Shown in pieces: positions 1-11,575 of a stretch of 64,000 nucleotides of DNA. The stretch lies in NCBI GenBank assembly GCA_024138025.1, contig JAMXBD010000395.1, forward strand, positions 124,001 through 188,000. The letters are read 5' to 3'. A program made the position numbers and the translations under genes. The notes below the pieces were generated by a model. That model was not told the origin of the DNA, made no database searches, and was given only the letters and a program-made list of their open reading frames with translations. The stretch comes from Combretum micranthum. Taxonomy: Eukaryota; Streptophyta; Magnoliopsida; Myrtales; Combretaceae. Position 1 is the first letter of the stretch. Every line of letters starts with the position of its first letter.

Positions 1-835
1 GAAAAGCAAGGAACTAGTTGGAGTCCAACTGGACCTATTCTCGAAATGGTTCGAATAAGTATAACATGGGCCGGATCAAATAAGGCCAAATCGAGTCGGT
101 ACTCCATCTCTTTCTCTCAATCAAATTCATGAATGGTGGCTACGTTTTAGGTGGGTTCGACGTTCTACTTGTGTAGTGGGTTTCGGTTTGATGGCGCTTA
201 AGTCATTGGGGAAGGTGGCTCGACCTGGGTCTCGCTGATAATTGGCTTTGGTCTTGCCATTGTGTTCTTGTGTGGTATAGGGATGTTTTGGGTAAGAAGA
301 AGGTAGAGTCAATTTCAAGCAGTTTTGGCATGCGTGGGTTTGGTTTAGTTGGCGTGGCTATTTGAAGTGTTGGTGGTGGTTTGTTGTGGTGATCATGGAT
401 TCAACGTTTGGTATTCGATTTTGGATTTGGAATTGGTGGCGGTCTTGAGTTGTGGCTGAGTATAATGAACGGTGGGTTCTGGTTAGCGGCATCAAAGGGT
501 TCGGTTTCGCTTTTGGCATTGTTGGGTGGTTGTCGTGGGTGTTCGGTCGTGTGGTAATGTCAGGTTATGATTGGTTTGCGTTGTATTTATGGTCTATGTA
601 TTGGAGTATTTGAATTGTGTTATTGAATGTTTGGCGTAGGTTGTCAATTTGATGTTTGTTTTTGTGTTTTTATTTCGTTGTGTGTTTCTAGTTTGATTCA
701 AGTTATTGTCAATGGAGTTGGGTGCTTGGGCTTGTTTGGCGTAGTGGATGTGTTTCCATGGGAGTTTGGATGGTTGCGTGGTGGTGGTCTCGCGTCGAGC
801 TTTTGGCCATGGCGGGGATGGTGGGGGGCGAAGAA
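1..835. other. No gene recognised; GT-rich sequence
   Basis: This stretch is rich in G and T on the plus strand. The open frames are short and I recognise no protein family in any of them. It may be the outer part of the Mutator-like element that follows, but I could not find a terminal inverted repeat here that matches anything beyond 6.9 kb. Confidence 0.4.
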
Positions 836-952
836 GTTAGAGAGAGAGGGAGGGCCATAGAGAGAATGAGAGTTCGAGAGCTTGAGAGAGATGGATTAGA
901 GAGAGAATGGCGAGAGAGAGATTTTTAGAGAAAGAGAGAGAGAGAGTTGAAG
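836..952 (+). repeat. GA-rich imperfect microsatellite
   Basis: About 115 bases made mostly of GAGAGA runs broken by short other words. The long minus-strand open frame across it only reflects the low-complexity composition. GA/CT tracts are common in plant promoters and 5' leaders, so this could belong to the upstream region of the element that starts downstream. That role is inference. Confidence 0.7.
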
Positions 953-1949
953 GAGTGAGGGAGACGATAGGGAAGCCACTCCAGAGACAGGGCATCCTAA
1001 AGAAGATAAAAGGGGGGATAGATAGATAAAGAAGAAAGAGCCGCCCCAACGTTCGTTGAAATCGGCTTTTAACGATTGTTTTTAGAAGTTGAATGGAGGA
1101 TTTTTGGGTCGATCTGGCATTGTTGGTGGAAAAAAGTACGAGAAGAGGCATGTTTGAAAAATTACACCAGAAGTAGGATGGGGGGTTTTGGCTTGAAGGC
1201 ACCGAGGATATAAACCCCACCCCCCAACACATTCCCAGTCGAGAGCAAATACTCTCAAACACAAAAAAAAAAAAGGAGAGAAGAAAGGCGTCCAGAAGCT
1301 GCTCCGGCAATCTGTGTCCATCTCTGGCGAAGATTTTCCACCGTCCAATTCAAATAAGGTGTTTTGTTTGGTTTTTTTACAATGTTATTATATTATTATG
1401 CAATTTTGGAGGAAAAATTATTAGAAATAGAGAATTGACGAAATTTATGATTTTGAACGAATCAATGTGTTATAGCTGTTGATTTTGAGTTGGAGTGTTG
1501 TTAAGTGGTAGGATACTACATTTGTCGATCTATGATGGTGACATTGAGATTGTTTCCATGTGCATAAGGTGTTCGATGAAATGACTAAATGGTTCAAAGT
1601 TGTGGATTTTTATAGTTAATGTAAAATGAGGTAGTGAAAGTGTGATTTTGTCCGATTTAATATGTCGTAGATGTTGGTTTTGAGTTGTAAGTGTTATAGG
1701 AATATAGAATAGAGTGCATATCATGAATGAATTATGCATAAAACAATATTAATGATTAAAAGATATTTAGTGAAATGCCACAATCTGTTTAAAGCCGTGT
1801 GTTTTCGATAGGGATGTTTAATGGAATTTAAGTGAACGCTGTTTTACATGTTAAAGAAATTGAAGATGTTGTCATAAATGAAATTGTAAGAAAAGAGATG
1901 TAACATTTTAATTTGTTGTCGATAGGTTTGGAATGGCTAGCTACGTAAG
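953..1949 (+). other. Possible leader region of MULE 1
   Basis: No protein-coding homology is visible. A GC-richer stretch near 1030-1358 ends in AAG followed by GTGTTT at 1359, which looks like a 5' exon donor. T-rich, intron-like sequence follows up to the first recognisable transposase codons near 1950. This suggests a spliced leader for the decayed Mutator-like transcript. No cDNA is available, so the splice call is weak. Confidence 0.25.
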
Positions 1950-4612
1950 GTTAATTGTTTATGCATATGGGAACATAGTGGATGGATGTTATGGGCCATA
2001 ATAAACAAGCCTCCCATTGGAAAAGTGGAGGTTAAGTGGATATCAGTTTTGAAAAGTTCAAGGAAATTATATGTGGAAAGATTGGTGTGGATGTTGGTAA
2101 CAGCGAAGTGGAGATAATACATCGGCATGCACATTATATGAGTCATGGAGTTGTTTACATGTTAATGCCAATTGTGGATGATGACAGCTTGAAGATCTGA
2201 TTTCACTTGCTGAGTTAGGTGTAGGTTAATTCAGAAAATATTTATGAAAGTCAGTGATTGGGCGTCACACCTCCAAATAGTGTTGGTGGTGGAGATTACA
2301 TGAATGAACAACAGGCTACTATGTTAGGCATGCAACAATTTCAGCATGGTTCATGTTCAAATGTTCCTTTCCAGAATGAAGCTGTGGTGCCAGTTTCACC
2401 TATGCATTGAATAATATGATCCCATGCCAACGGATGAGACAATACTAGAGTTCGAGAATAGAGTTGCAGAGGAAGTGGCGCCGGTATTTACCACTGGGTT
2501 AGAAGATGAGTTTTTCTATGGTTACTATCATGTGGATGAAAATGGTGATACGATAGAAGATGAGGTGGATGAAGAGAATGATGATGCTGTGGAAGAAGAA
2601 ATTCAAAGAGGCAATATTAGAACTTCGGATGTCTCACCTAGCTCAAGGCCATGTGATGTAATGTCAAGTCAGGCATTAGTTAGAGATACAATTCCTTATT
2701 TTAATCTAGGTGGAGGCGGTGATGGGCATGTGGCATTTGAAGATGAAATGGATGCTATGTTTGCTAATATCTATGACAGCCAAGAATTAGTGAAGGGAAT
2801 GATGTTCAAGACAAAGGATGACTTAATTGAAGCTACAAAATCTTTTCGCATAAGAAGACATTACAACTTCCATGTTTACGAATCGAAGAAAACTCTATGG
2901 ACTGCTCATTGCACCAAAAGTGATCAAGGTTGATCATGGCAGATATGGGCTTGTTTGAAAAAACTAGAAAGATTGTTTGTAATCACCAAGCTTGATGGTC
3001 CTCATTCTTGCATGAATCCTTTACTTGGGCAGGACCATTCACAAAATAGACTCGAACATTTTAGCTTGAGAATTTATCAGCTTTTTTCAGAAAAATCCAG
3101 ACGTAAGGCAAAGGAGCTTGAGTCTCATTGCTTGGCTGTACACGGGTATATGGTTTCCCGTAGAAGAATTTGGCAAGGTAAGAAAAAAGCAATTGCAATG
3201 TTTATGGTGATTGGGTGAAATCTTACAATGAACTCCCAAAGCTATTATATGCAATCAAGTCAACTAATTCGGGGTCGATAGTGGAATAGGCTGGACAAGA
3301 TTATCACAACCAGATGAAGCATACTTCAAGTGGGTATTCTGGAGCTTTGGGCCATGTAGAGGCCTTCAAGCATTGTAGGCAGTTATTTGTGGATGGTACA
3401 TTTCTATATGGCAAATACAAGCACGTGTTGCTCATGGAATGTGGTGTAAATGGAGACAATCACATATTACCCTTAGCATTTTGTCTGGCACCATCTGATT
3501 CTAAAGATGCATGGTCATGGTTTTTGAGGAAATTGAAGTGAGGGGTCATAGGACATAGAGGAGAGGAGACTGTATGTCTCATTTCAGATAGAGGGACTAT
3601 TATTGGGGCAGTTGATGATGCGGCAAATAGGTGGCACCCTCCCTCTGCAGTGCATCGATTTTGTGTCTGACATGTTGCTAGCAACTTCAATAAAGTTTAC
3701 AAGAATCAGAGATGCAAAAACTTGGTAACTTACACTGCTTTTCAAGCACAATCCCGTAAATTCGAAAAATCAATGGACCTTGTAAAAAACATTGACGAAG
3801 CAGTAGTTGAATGGTTCAACCAAACTGATTCAAATAACAAGCTGCTCTTATGCAAAGAGGTATGGACGCTAGCATTTGATGGATGTTATTGTTTTTGGTA
3901 CATGACAACTAATATAGCAGAGACATATATCTCGGTAATCAAAGGAGCGAGGGGCTTACCTGTAGCAGGCCTGGTCAAAAAAATCTTATATAACTGCGTG
4001 ATGTATTGGGAAGAGAGGCTTGATGCTGCGAGAAAAGCCATACAGGGCAGTGAGGTTTTCACACAATATTCAAAGAACAAAATGGATTTATGCGTAGCTA
4101 GGGTGAGTTCGCATCAAGTCACTAGTTTCAACAGAAGTATTGGATTATTTGAGGTTCGCACGGGCACTCGACGTGAGAAAGGTTGTTTGAAACGTGGCGG
4201 TAGAACTCATAAAGTGGACTTTTCCACACAAACTTGCTCATGCAACAAGTGGCAAATATACCGACTGTCATGCTTACATGCTATGGCGGTAGCAGGTTTC
4301 TCAAATGTGGATTGGACTTCATTTGTCAGGCCCTGGTATATGTGGACCAATGAACTTAAATGCTATTAATCCCATTTCTTCCCAATTGGTGATGATCATG
4401 ATTGGCCTTGCCCAGACAACTTCCCTATCCTCATCCCCAATCCCGCTACGGCACTACCAAAAGGAAAACCAAGGACGAAACGATATAGGATGGAAATGGA
4501 TTGGAGAGAACGGCCCGATAGAGTTACATGTGGGCTGTGTAGACAGGAGAGTCATAATAGGAGGAGTTGCCCAGATAGAGCGAGGTAGAATGTGCCCAGG
4601 TTTGGCATATTA
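1950..4612 (+). pseudogene. Mutator-like (MULE/MuDR) transposase, decayed
   Basis: This is a remnant of a DDE transposase that cuts and pastes Mutator-like elements. At 1950-2200 there is a frameshifted N-terminal domain of the MURA type (words such as NIVDGCYG and EKFKEIICGK). An acidic linker follows at 2424-2700, then the DNA-binding region at 2790-3210. The catalytic core has the first Asp in FVDGTF (codon 3392), the second Asp in LISDRGT (codon 3587), and a likely Glu in TTNIAETYI. After it come a SWIM zinc finger (CSCNKW...SCLHA, about 4230-4285) and a CCHC knuckle (CGLCRQESHNRRSC, about 4525-4570). In-frame stops at about 3539, 3668 and 4367, plus shifts near 2000-2050, 2930 and 3200-3300, make it non-functional. 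A PMD gene follows on the same strand. I could not define its TIRs. Confidence 0.85.
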
Positions 4613-4722
4613 GTGGTTAAAAGTGGTTGAGCGATATCATGCTATCCTACTATGCTTATTTCATATTTGTTAATGCTTTTTCATTTAGAATTCCTTATTT
4701 ACCTTGGTACATGCAAGGTAAA

Positions 4723-6918
4723 TGGAGCCAGGCCCTACTGATCCGTCGGTGCTTACCTAACAGGGCAGACATTGTTCATCAGCTGTGTGGTTGGATGAGG
4801 TATGACATATATTCTATGGGTTCACGTTGGTACATGTTGATAACATATCGAGTAGCACTTAACTCTGTCCTTTTAGGCCTCATCCACTGCCCTTGTTGTC
4901 AGACGAAGATAACCAACATCTAGACATAACGTTATGGGTAGACCCATTGACGAGCGTCTTCAGCCTTAATTGGACCAGGCCGGGTTCCTAGGCCTTGCAT
5001 GTCTACCATACATTCAGTTAGATTGGCATCTCATCTCAACGTTGGTGGAGAGATGGCGGCTAGAGACTCATACATTCCATATGCCCCAGGGCGAGCTCAC
5101 CATTACATCGCAGGATGTGGAGGTGTAGCTAGAATTGCCAGTGGATGGCTTGCTTGTTGTCGTTACCACATCCATAGCCAACGGATGGCAGGCGGAGTGC
5201 CTTAAGTTGGTGGGTGCTTATCCGCAGGAGGGTACCTCCCGTGGAGGACGTCTTAGCTTTACATGGCTGCGGGAACATTTCGCACATTTGCCAGACCATG
5301 CACCAGAGGAGTAGGTCAGGAGGCATGCCCGTGCATATATATTACAACTAATGGGTGGCTATATATTTGCAGATAAGTCCGGTTCATTGGTGCATATTAT
5401 GTTCTTGCCATTGTTAGCAGATTTTGCACAGGCTGGGCAGTATAGCAGGGTTAGTGCATGCCTTAGCTGGTTGTACCGTCAACTGTGTCGTGCTTCTTCA
5501 GAGAATGTTGTGTAGATTGGTGGAGCCATTGTCCTACTCCAAGTATGGGTATATGATTGATTCACTGTCATTGCTTTTTGTGCCCGTTTTGGATCATCTG
5601 TGATTAGTCAAACCGTTGTCTTTCTGCAGGTATGGTCTTAGGATTGATTCCCTGTTATTGCATCCCGTGCCCGTTTTGGGCTACCTTCGGATGATGGAGC
5701 ACCACTTGCTGTGCGATGGCGAATAGTTCAGGATACTGCCCGACACCCTTCTCATGTCATTTTAGCATACAGAGAGGCATTCAACATGATTGGAGCTGAA
5801 CAGGTACATTAGCTATCCATTTATTTCCATAACTATTTAAAATTTTCTGAGTATTTATCTTTTCGTTGTGGTATAGATTGTTTGGATGCCATATACCGAC
5901 CAGATCATCACTAGACTGCCTCTATATTGTCAACGTGATGTCGATATGTGGACGACCCACATCCCCCTTATTTGCTTTTGTTATGTGGAGTGGTGTTTTC
6001 TTGATCGTGTCATTTGGCAATTTGGGGGTTATCAGAGGGTCCCGATAGGAGTTAACACTAAGCCAGATCTGCATCAAATCGATCTTAGGGGACGGATCGA
6101 CACTAATTGGGTCGTCCATCATGCTGTCTACCATGAAATGTGGAATGAGAGGCGTCATCGCTTGGTAGATGTTAAGCTTCCCCTTGGTGTCAACCCAGAC
6201 TACATACGTTGGTTCAGACGTGTGAGTAGGCGATATCTCAACCACACTGGTGCTATGGTCGGTGCATTGGTGAGTTATATACCTTGTAATTTGCTTGTCC
6301 TATAGCTAAACATACTTATAAATATAATCTCTAATGTTTGCACTTGCTTTGCAGGCAGATTAGTTCAGATGGATTCGGTTTTCTACTGACCTTGCAGAAA
6401 TTCACTCCATCGCAAATGACGCCATAAATACAGTTGATGGGCATGGCGTTGTTGACTATCTCTATCCTGAGCATCGAGACACATTGCATGAGGGTGATGT
6501 TGTAGATTACCAGACCGAGTACAAGCAACAGCAGCAGCAGTACGACCCTATCCACCATACTCCATCATCATCTGCTGGTACATTTGCAGCTGTGAGGGGA
6601 CGACACAGCAATTCCTTGTTCCCATCCTACTATACTCCATTTACCGAGGTAAGCTCTTCATCGCGTCATCCTCCTCCACCACCACATAAGAGGCGTCCAG
6701 TACTTGATCCAGTACCTTCGGATCAGGACATGGGTGAAGAATTGACACAACTGTCACAAGTTAGGAGACCCGCCCAGGCTACATCAGTCCCTCCGCCAGA
6801 TTTCAATGCATCTCCTATTCAGGAGGATGATCCAGAGGCAGCACCGGTACAGCGTGGTCACCGTTCCATAGCATCCAGGGTTACTGCGGGTCTACGTCGC
6901 AGCACTAGGAGACGATAG
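4723..6918 (+). pseudogene. Plant mobile domain (PMD) gene carried by MULE 1, broken
   Basis: The core reads [18 protein letters not shown] from about 5040, followed by DVEV, a stop, then LELPVDG. This is the signature block of the plant mobile domain (PF10536, aminotransferase-like), known in Arabidopsis MAIN/MAIL1 and in many plant transposons. The domain continues with RLSFTWLREHF, the segment from DDGAPLAVRW to FNMIGAEQ, and an exon at 5877-6269 that is open from end to end. Introns with GT-AG ends fit at 5804-5876 and 6270-6354. The last exon (6355-6918) ends in a low-complexity tail with a Q-run, a PPPPP run and a basic RRSTRRR end. In-frame TAG codons near 5128, 5312, 5513 and 6361 break it. 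It lies just downstream of, and parallel to, the transposase, as expected for element cargo rather than a host gene. Confidence 0.75.
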
Positions 6919-7357
6919 GGTTGCACCTTGGCTATTTTTTAATGCTTCTCGTCTAAACATAATTGTATTTTCTAATTCACTTTATGTAATCAACTTTTAT
7001 TCTCATCTAGTTACTGCATTAGTTCAAAGAGTTTGTCTGTTTACTTAATATTATTTATGTAGCTTTGGGATGTTGAATTGGTTGGGTATGCTGCTATTAA
7101 GTAATGGATTGGATTCAGTAGTTTGAATTGTTAGTAAGTGTTTTTCTACAGGTTTGACTTATGAGGAGATTGGTCGGGTTTGCCTTTTACTAAGTAGTGA
7201 AATGATTTGTGGAGTAACAAAAGTGGTGGTGGTGGTAGTCTACTTTGTTATTTTCTTTTGTTGAATTTTTGATGTATAGTTGGTTTATGATTTCATTTTG
7301 TTGTTTTTTGGGCATTATTTGCAATTACAAAGGAGAGGGAAATGGGCAACACTGAAG
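6919..7357. other. 3' flank of PMD pseudogene, no gene
   Basis: T-rich sequence after the PMD stop, consistent with a 3' untranslated region and the distal part of MULE 1. I see no open frame of note and no clear terminal inverted repeat. A hAT element interrupts it at 7366. Confidence 0.4.
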
Positions 7358-7365
7358 GCACCACG

Positions 7366-7809
7366 TAGACATCGGCACGGTTTGGGTCGGTTCGGACCCG
7401 AACCGGAACCGCCAGAGCCGAGGCGGTTCATGATTCCACAGAACCGCCGGTTTTGACTGTTCCGGTTCCGTTTCACGTGAACCGTGAACCGTGTTTATTA
7501 TTACTCTTCTTCTTCTTCTTTCTTCTTTTTTTTTTAAACAAACCGACCCCCTACGCCCCCCAACTGCTCCTCCTCCTTCTCTCCCCCCATACCAAAATCA
7601 TTTCGTGTTCATGTATGTGCGTTTTTTTTCTTGTACGGGTTGGAACCGATGGAACCGCCGGTTCCACGTGACGAACTGCTAAGACCCGCCGTTCCGGCGG
7701 GTCCTTTGGTGGTTCCTAACCGTCCCCGACGAGGCGGTTCCCGAGTATGGAACTGCCGGGGATGGTTCGGGGCAGTTCACGATTCAGAACCGCTCCGTGG
7801 TGATGTCTA
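7366..7809. mobile_element. Non-autonomous hAT element, 444 bp
   Basis: The ends form a 15-bp imperfect inverted repeat: TAGACATCGGCACGG on the left, and the complement of TAGACATCACCACGG on the right. Beside them is an 8-bp target duplication with one mismatch (GCACCACG at 7358-7365, GCGCCACG at 7810-7817). The interior is crowded with GGTTC/GAACC words in both orientations, a composition typical of short hAT-derived elements. It carries no transposase. The plus-strand open frames at about 7450-7680 lie wholly inside it and are composition artefacts. Confidence 0.8.
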
Positions 7810-9559
7810 GCGCCACGAATCCTTTGATGCCAATGCGCCTTCATCCCAAATATGACAGCGCCTTCACTTGCCTAGATTTGGAATAAGTTTTTAGACTGAC
7901 CTGTTCCTGCATTTTTTTAAAATAACCCCAAAACGATCCAAAAACCTTGAACGAATAGGAAATGTTATAATAAGACGGCTTGTTTTTTTTTTCTTTTTCA
8001 ATTTTAAAGTGGATTTAAAACGTCAAATTTGATGAGACTAAAGTATCTAGAATCCGAACTTTTAAGGTTTAAATGATAAATTTTAGAAAAGGAAAAAAAA
8101 AATGTGTACGTTTCAATTTCAGGAGCTCAAATCAAGCTTTGATGGCAGACGGATTCGCTGAGGAAGACGAGGCGCGTGGGTCCTACGAGCGTGTTTTTGA
8201 CGCGCCATGAAAAAGTTTCCCCTCACGATGGCAGACGAACTCCAGGTCTTATGCTTACATGCTCCAAGCCTTAGCCACCATAGTTGGCTTATGTCTTAAG
8301 CATTTTGTTGGATTAAAGTTTATTCGGAAGTTATTCATGGGCTCGAAATAGTTTTAAATAAAATGGACCGAATTTAATATAAGCCCAGGTCCAATTAATT
8401 TATAAACACAATCTGCTATCTTAAAAAGTATATATATTAAACCTAGTTTACAAACATCTAAGCAAATAATTATGTATATCATATTAAATGCACTATCGTA
8501 CATATACACATTAATAATAATTTTTCGTCATGGTTATTGTTATCTATTATTTTTTTATATTTAAATGTTTTTATCTTTAATTGCTTAAAAAAGAGGTTTC
8601 CTATTTCTATAACTTTTCTTTTTCTTTTTCTTTTTTAAATCTTACAAAAACTATCTAAAGCTATTTACCAAAAAGAGGAGGTTTCCTGCCTGTTAAAGTT
8701 TTTAACTTTTGATATTTGTCTAATTGTTGTATTTTTTTTGTTAACTTAACCTAGACATTTTTTTAATTTTTAATAATTTTTTTAATTCTTTCTATACTTT
8801 TCTACTTTTTAGAATCTTTATATTTTTCTATTTATATATTTTTTAAGGAGGAAAAAATGAGGTGTCAACATTGGCAAAAGGCAAGTTGTTGGATTTCACT
8901 AAGGAAATTGATCATCTGTTTACATTCCACTAGGGAAGGTTGCATTGATAAATTTGAAAGATTTGACTCATTAAAGAGATCATATTCACCGTCTTTTATT
9001 GAGAGTAGTCATGCTATTAAGTTCCAATGGTGAGAAACGCAAACACTCATTAGGGAGGTCAAATTGAGATAAAGTTTGGTGCACCTACCTGGACTTAGAA
9101 AGATTATGTTCATTTAAGCTCATTTTGCAAAAATCGCATGGTGGTTTGATCATGAATTGACCGGGTACCAACAGTGCGCTAAGGTTCTCTCTCATACTAA
9201 GTTAAGATGCATCCTCACAGTATGAAGCTAAAAGCTATTCACCTAATGTTAGAGTTCTAAACGAAAAACTCACTGTCTTCTAACTTTAAGCATTTCAAGC
9301 ATGATAGACTTAACAATCATTTTAACTTTCTTACATGGGCTGGATGATATGTTGGACTAGACAATTCAATATATCTAAAATGACCTTGACATTTCCCTAA
9401 ATTAGAGGTACCACAGATCCAGTGCCTCCTAAATTCTTAAGGAAACCCTAGGAAGTGATTAGAGAACCAGTTAGTATAGGAAACAACAAAATCAGGTTTT
9501 AGTGGGGAAGGAGCAGGTCATCTCACAATGGGATAGACGACACGATATGATTAGAGTTT

Positions 9560-9800
9560 TAGTTTTATCAAATGTCAAACATAGCTCCTAAATTTAAGGA
9601 TGTCTTAGATTCCTTGAGAATACCAAGATTCCTACAATTTAGGAATACTGAGGCTCAAAATGTGATGGGAATATCAAAAGTCCTTCAATTTAGATAACTA
9701 GCGTCTCGATGTGAATATAGATGTTCCTAAAATTAAGGAATACCAAGGTTCTTGAGAAGGACTAGGATTACCAAAGCCTTTAAAACTTAAGATAACTTGT
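9560..9800 (+). repeat. Decayed short tandem repeat
   Basis: Variants of the words TTTAGGAATACCAAG and GTTCCTAAAATTAAGG recur four or five times with a spacing of roughly 40-60 bases. The copies have drifted too far for a clean consensus by eye. Confidence 0.35.
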
Positions 9801-11254
9801 AAAAAACAGCTAGAGCGTCTCAAAATTAACATAGGATGGCAAAGGTATAGGTTCTCAAAATTTTCATTTTTTCTTATGTGAAAACATTTTGAAGATTGCT
9901 AAAATGTCTAGAAATCACTTTTCTTTCATTTCTTTTTGGAAATTTTTTATTTACATAAAATTTGTAGACAAATGTTGAAGTTTCTAAAAAGTTGGATTAC
10001 TAATATGTGAGGATTTCAATGACCCTCAAAACTTTGATCATAAGGTGAACCTACCCCATTACTTAATAGTCATTTGGTTTGGTCATGATGGCTTTAAAGA
10101 CTGGATTTCAAAAATCCCTCCATACCATAAAATGTCTTTTCTAGTTAATCTCACATCGAGGGTGTGTATATGTGACTTGTCCCACTCTAGCATTGAAGCT
10201 TTTGTAAAAGAAGCTCATTGGTTAAAGGATAATTATGTCCCATAGCTTGTCACTCATCCTGAAAATTGCTTAAGTTGTTCAATATTTCATCTCAAATCGA
10301 CGTATACCTGAGTTTGTCATCTAAGTCTAAAAACTATAAACATGGGATCAACATTCCAAAATGCCATTTAGGAGACAATTTACCTCTCACACAAAATGGG
10401 CTACTAAACTTTTTCTAGGTTGTCCATAACTTCTCATGTGTTCATTCTACCTCTTTGAATCTCAACAACATTGTCATCAATCTAGGAGCTCACTGCTCGG
10501 TCTAAGAGGACTTCTTTGCACTCTCCTATGACTTATTTTAATCAAGACTTCAATTCTCTAGATTATGCTTTCAACTAGAAAGTGATGCATTTTAAGTTAA
10601 TGCAATAAGTCTTCTTAAGATCGAAATGTATTGCTTTTGGCCAATGGTTAAGTAATGAAGGATATTCATATGGATGTCAAATTTTCAAAGAATCAAATTC
10701 AATCATCGTCCTAAGTTTACGAGACAAGAACCTTTAAGAAAAAATAAGATTTGTTTTCCCCAGTTTCATGGTGACAAGATTATATTTTACACAACTTTAA
10801 CAAGCAATTAGTACTTAATTTGAGTTGAATTTCATAAAAATTTCCACAATTGGTACTCGAATTGTTTAGGTTTATGTCTCAGGTCCAAAATTATCAAAGG
10901 AAAACATTACAAGACAATTTGATTTGAAATTGAAGAATCTCAAGGGATACGCCGATTTTTCTGGATTATATGCCGCTAGTGTATAGCCAGCTTAAAGCAT
11001 GATCAGCATATTAAAGCTTCGACACTGCCTTTACACTGCCGGCATTCAACTAGCCTTGACATGGAACAGAATCAAGAAATCAAAGGCCGGCAAATCTGAT
11101 CTTATACGCCACCGGCCTTGAGGCGGTGTATGCTGAAGATCAGAAGCCAAGAATCAAGCACTGGCTTAACACTGCCAATGTAGAGGGATTCAAAACCAGC
11201 TTCTGCAATTTGATTAAACACCAGCTTTCTGGGAATAAAAGTTGTCGGCGTTGA

Positions 11255-11575
11255 GAAGGCTTGAGTTTGATTAAAAAATAGTCGAATAAAACTTGAGCAT
11301 GAGCTATTCAAATAGTTTATCAAGCCAAACTCAAATTTTATATATTTAACTCAATCAATTCTCAAGCCTAATCGAGCTTAATCAAGCATAAGTGTTAATC
11401 AAATTCGAATTGAGTTTAAGTATTAATATTATTTTAATTACAATTTAAAATATATAATAAATCAAGCCTAAACAAGTTTAATCAAATCAAACTCAAGATT
11501 ACATACTTTTATTTCAAGTTAAACTCAAGCTTTGAAATTTTGAGTCGAACTCGAATTCAAGCTGAAATGATCTAG
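11255..11575. repeat. AAGCTCGAG-type inverted-word repeat, possible hAT-like MITE
   Basis: The segment is dense with CTCAAGC, CTCGAA, TTGAGTTT and their complements, so the two halves can partly pair. Similar sequence lies at 21.88-22.18 kb and inside a TOPLESS intron at 31.97-32.23 kb. I could not fix the ends or a target duplication. Confidence 0.4.

Noticed and set aside
837..1348. Minus-strand open frames of 157 and 88 codons
   Set aside because: They run through a GA/CT-rich tract and show only low-complexity Ser/Leu/Phe runs without a domain.
7453..7682. Plus-strand open frames inside 7.45-7.68 kb
   Set aside because: They lie within the non-coding hAT element and consist of Leu/Phe/Pro runs from T- and C-rich tracts.
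10045..10245. 66-codon plus-strand open frame
   Set aside because: No motif I recognise, no supporting exon structure nearby, and stops on both sides in gene-free DNA.
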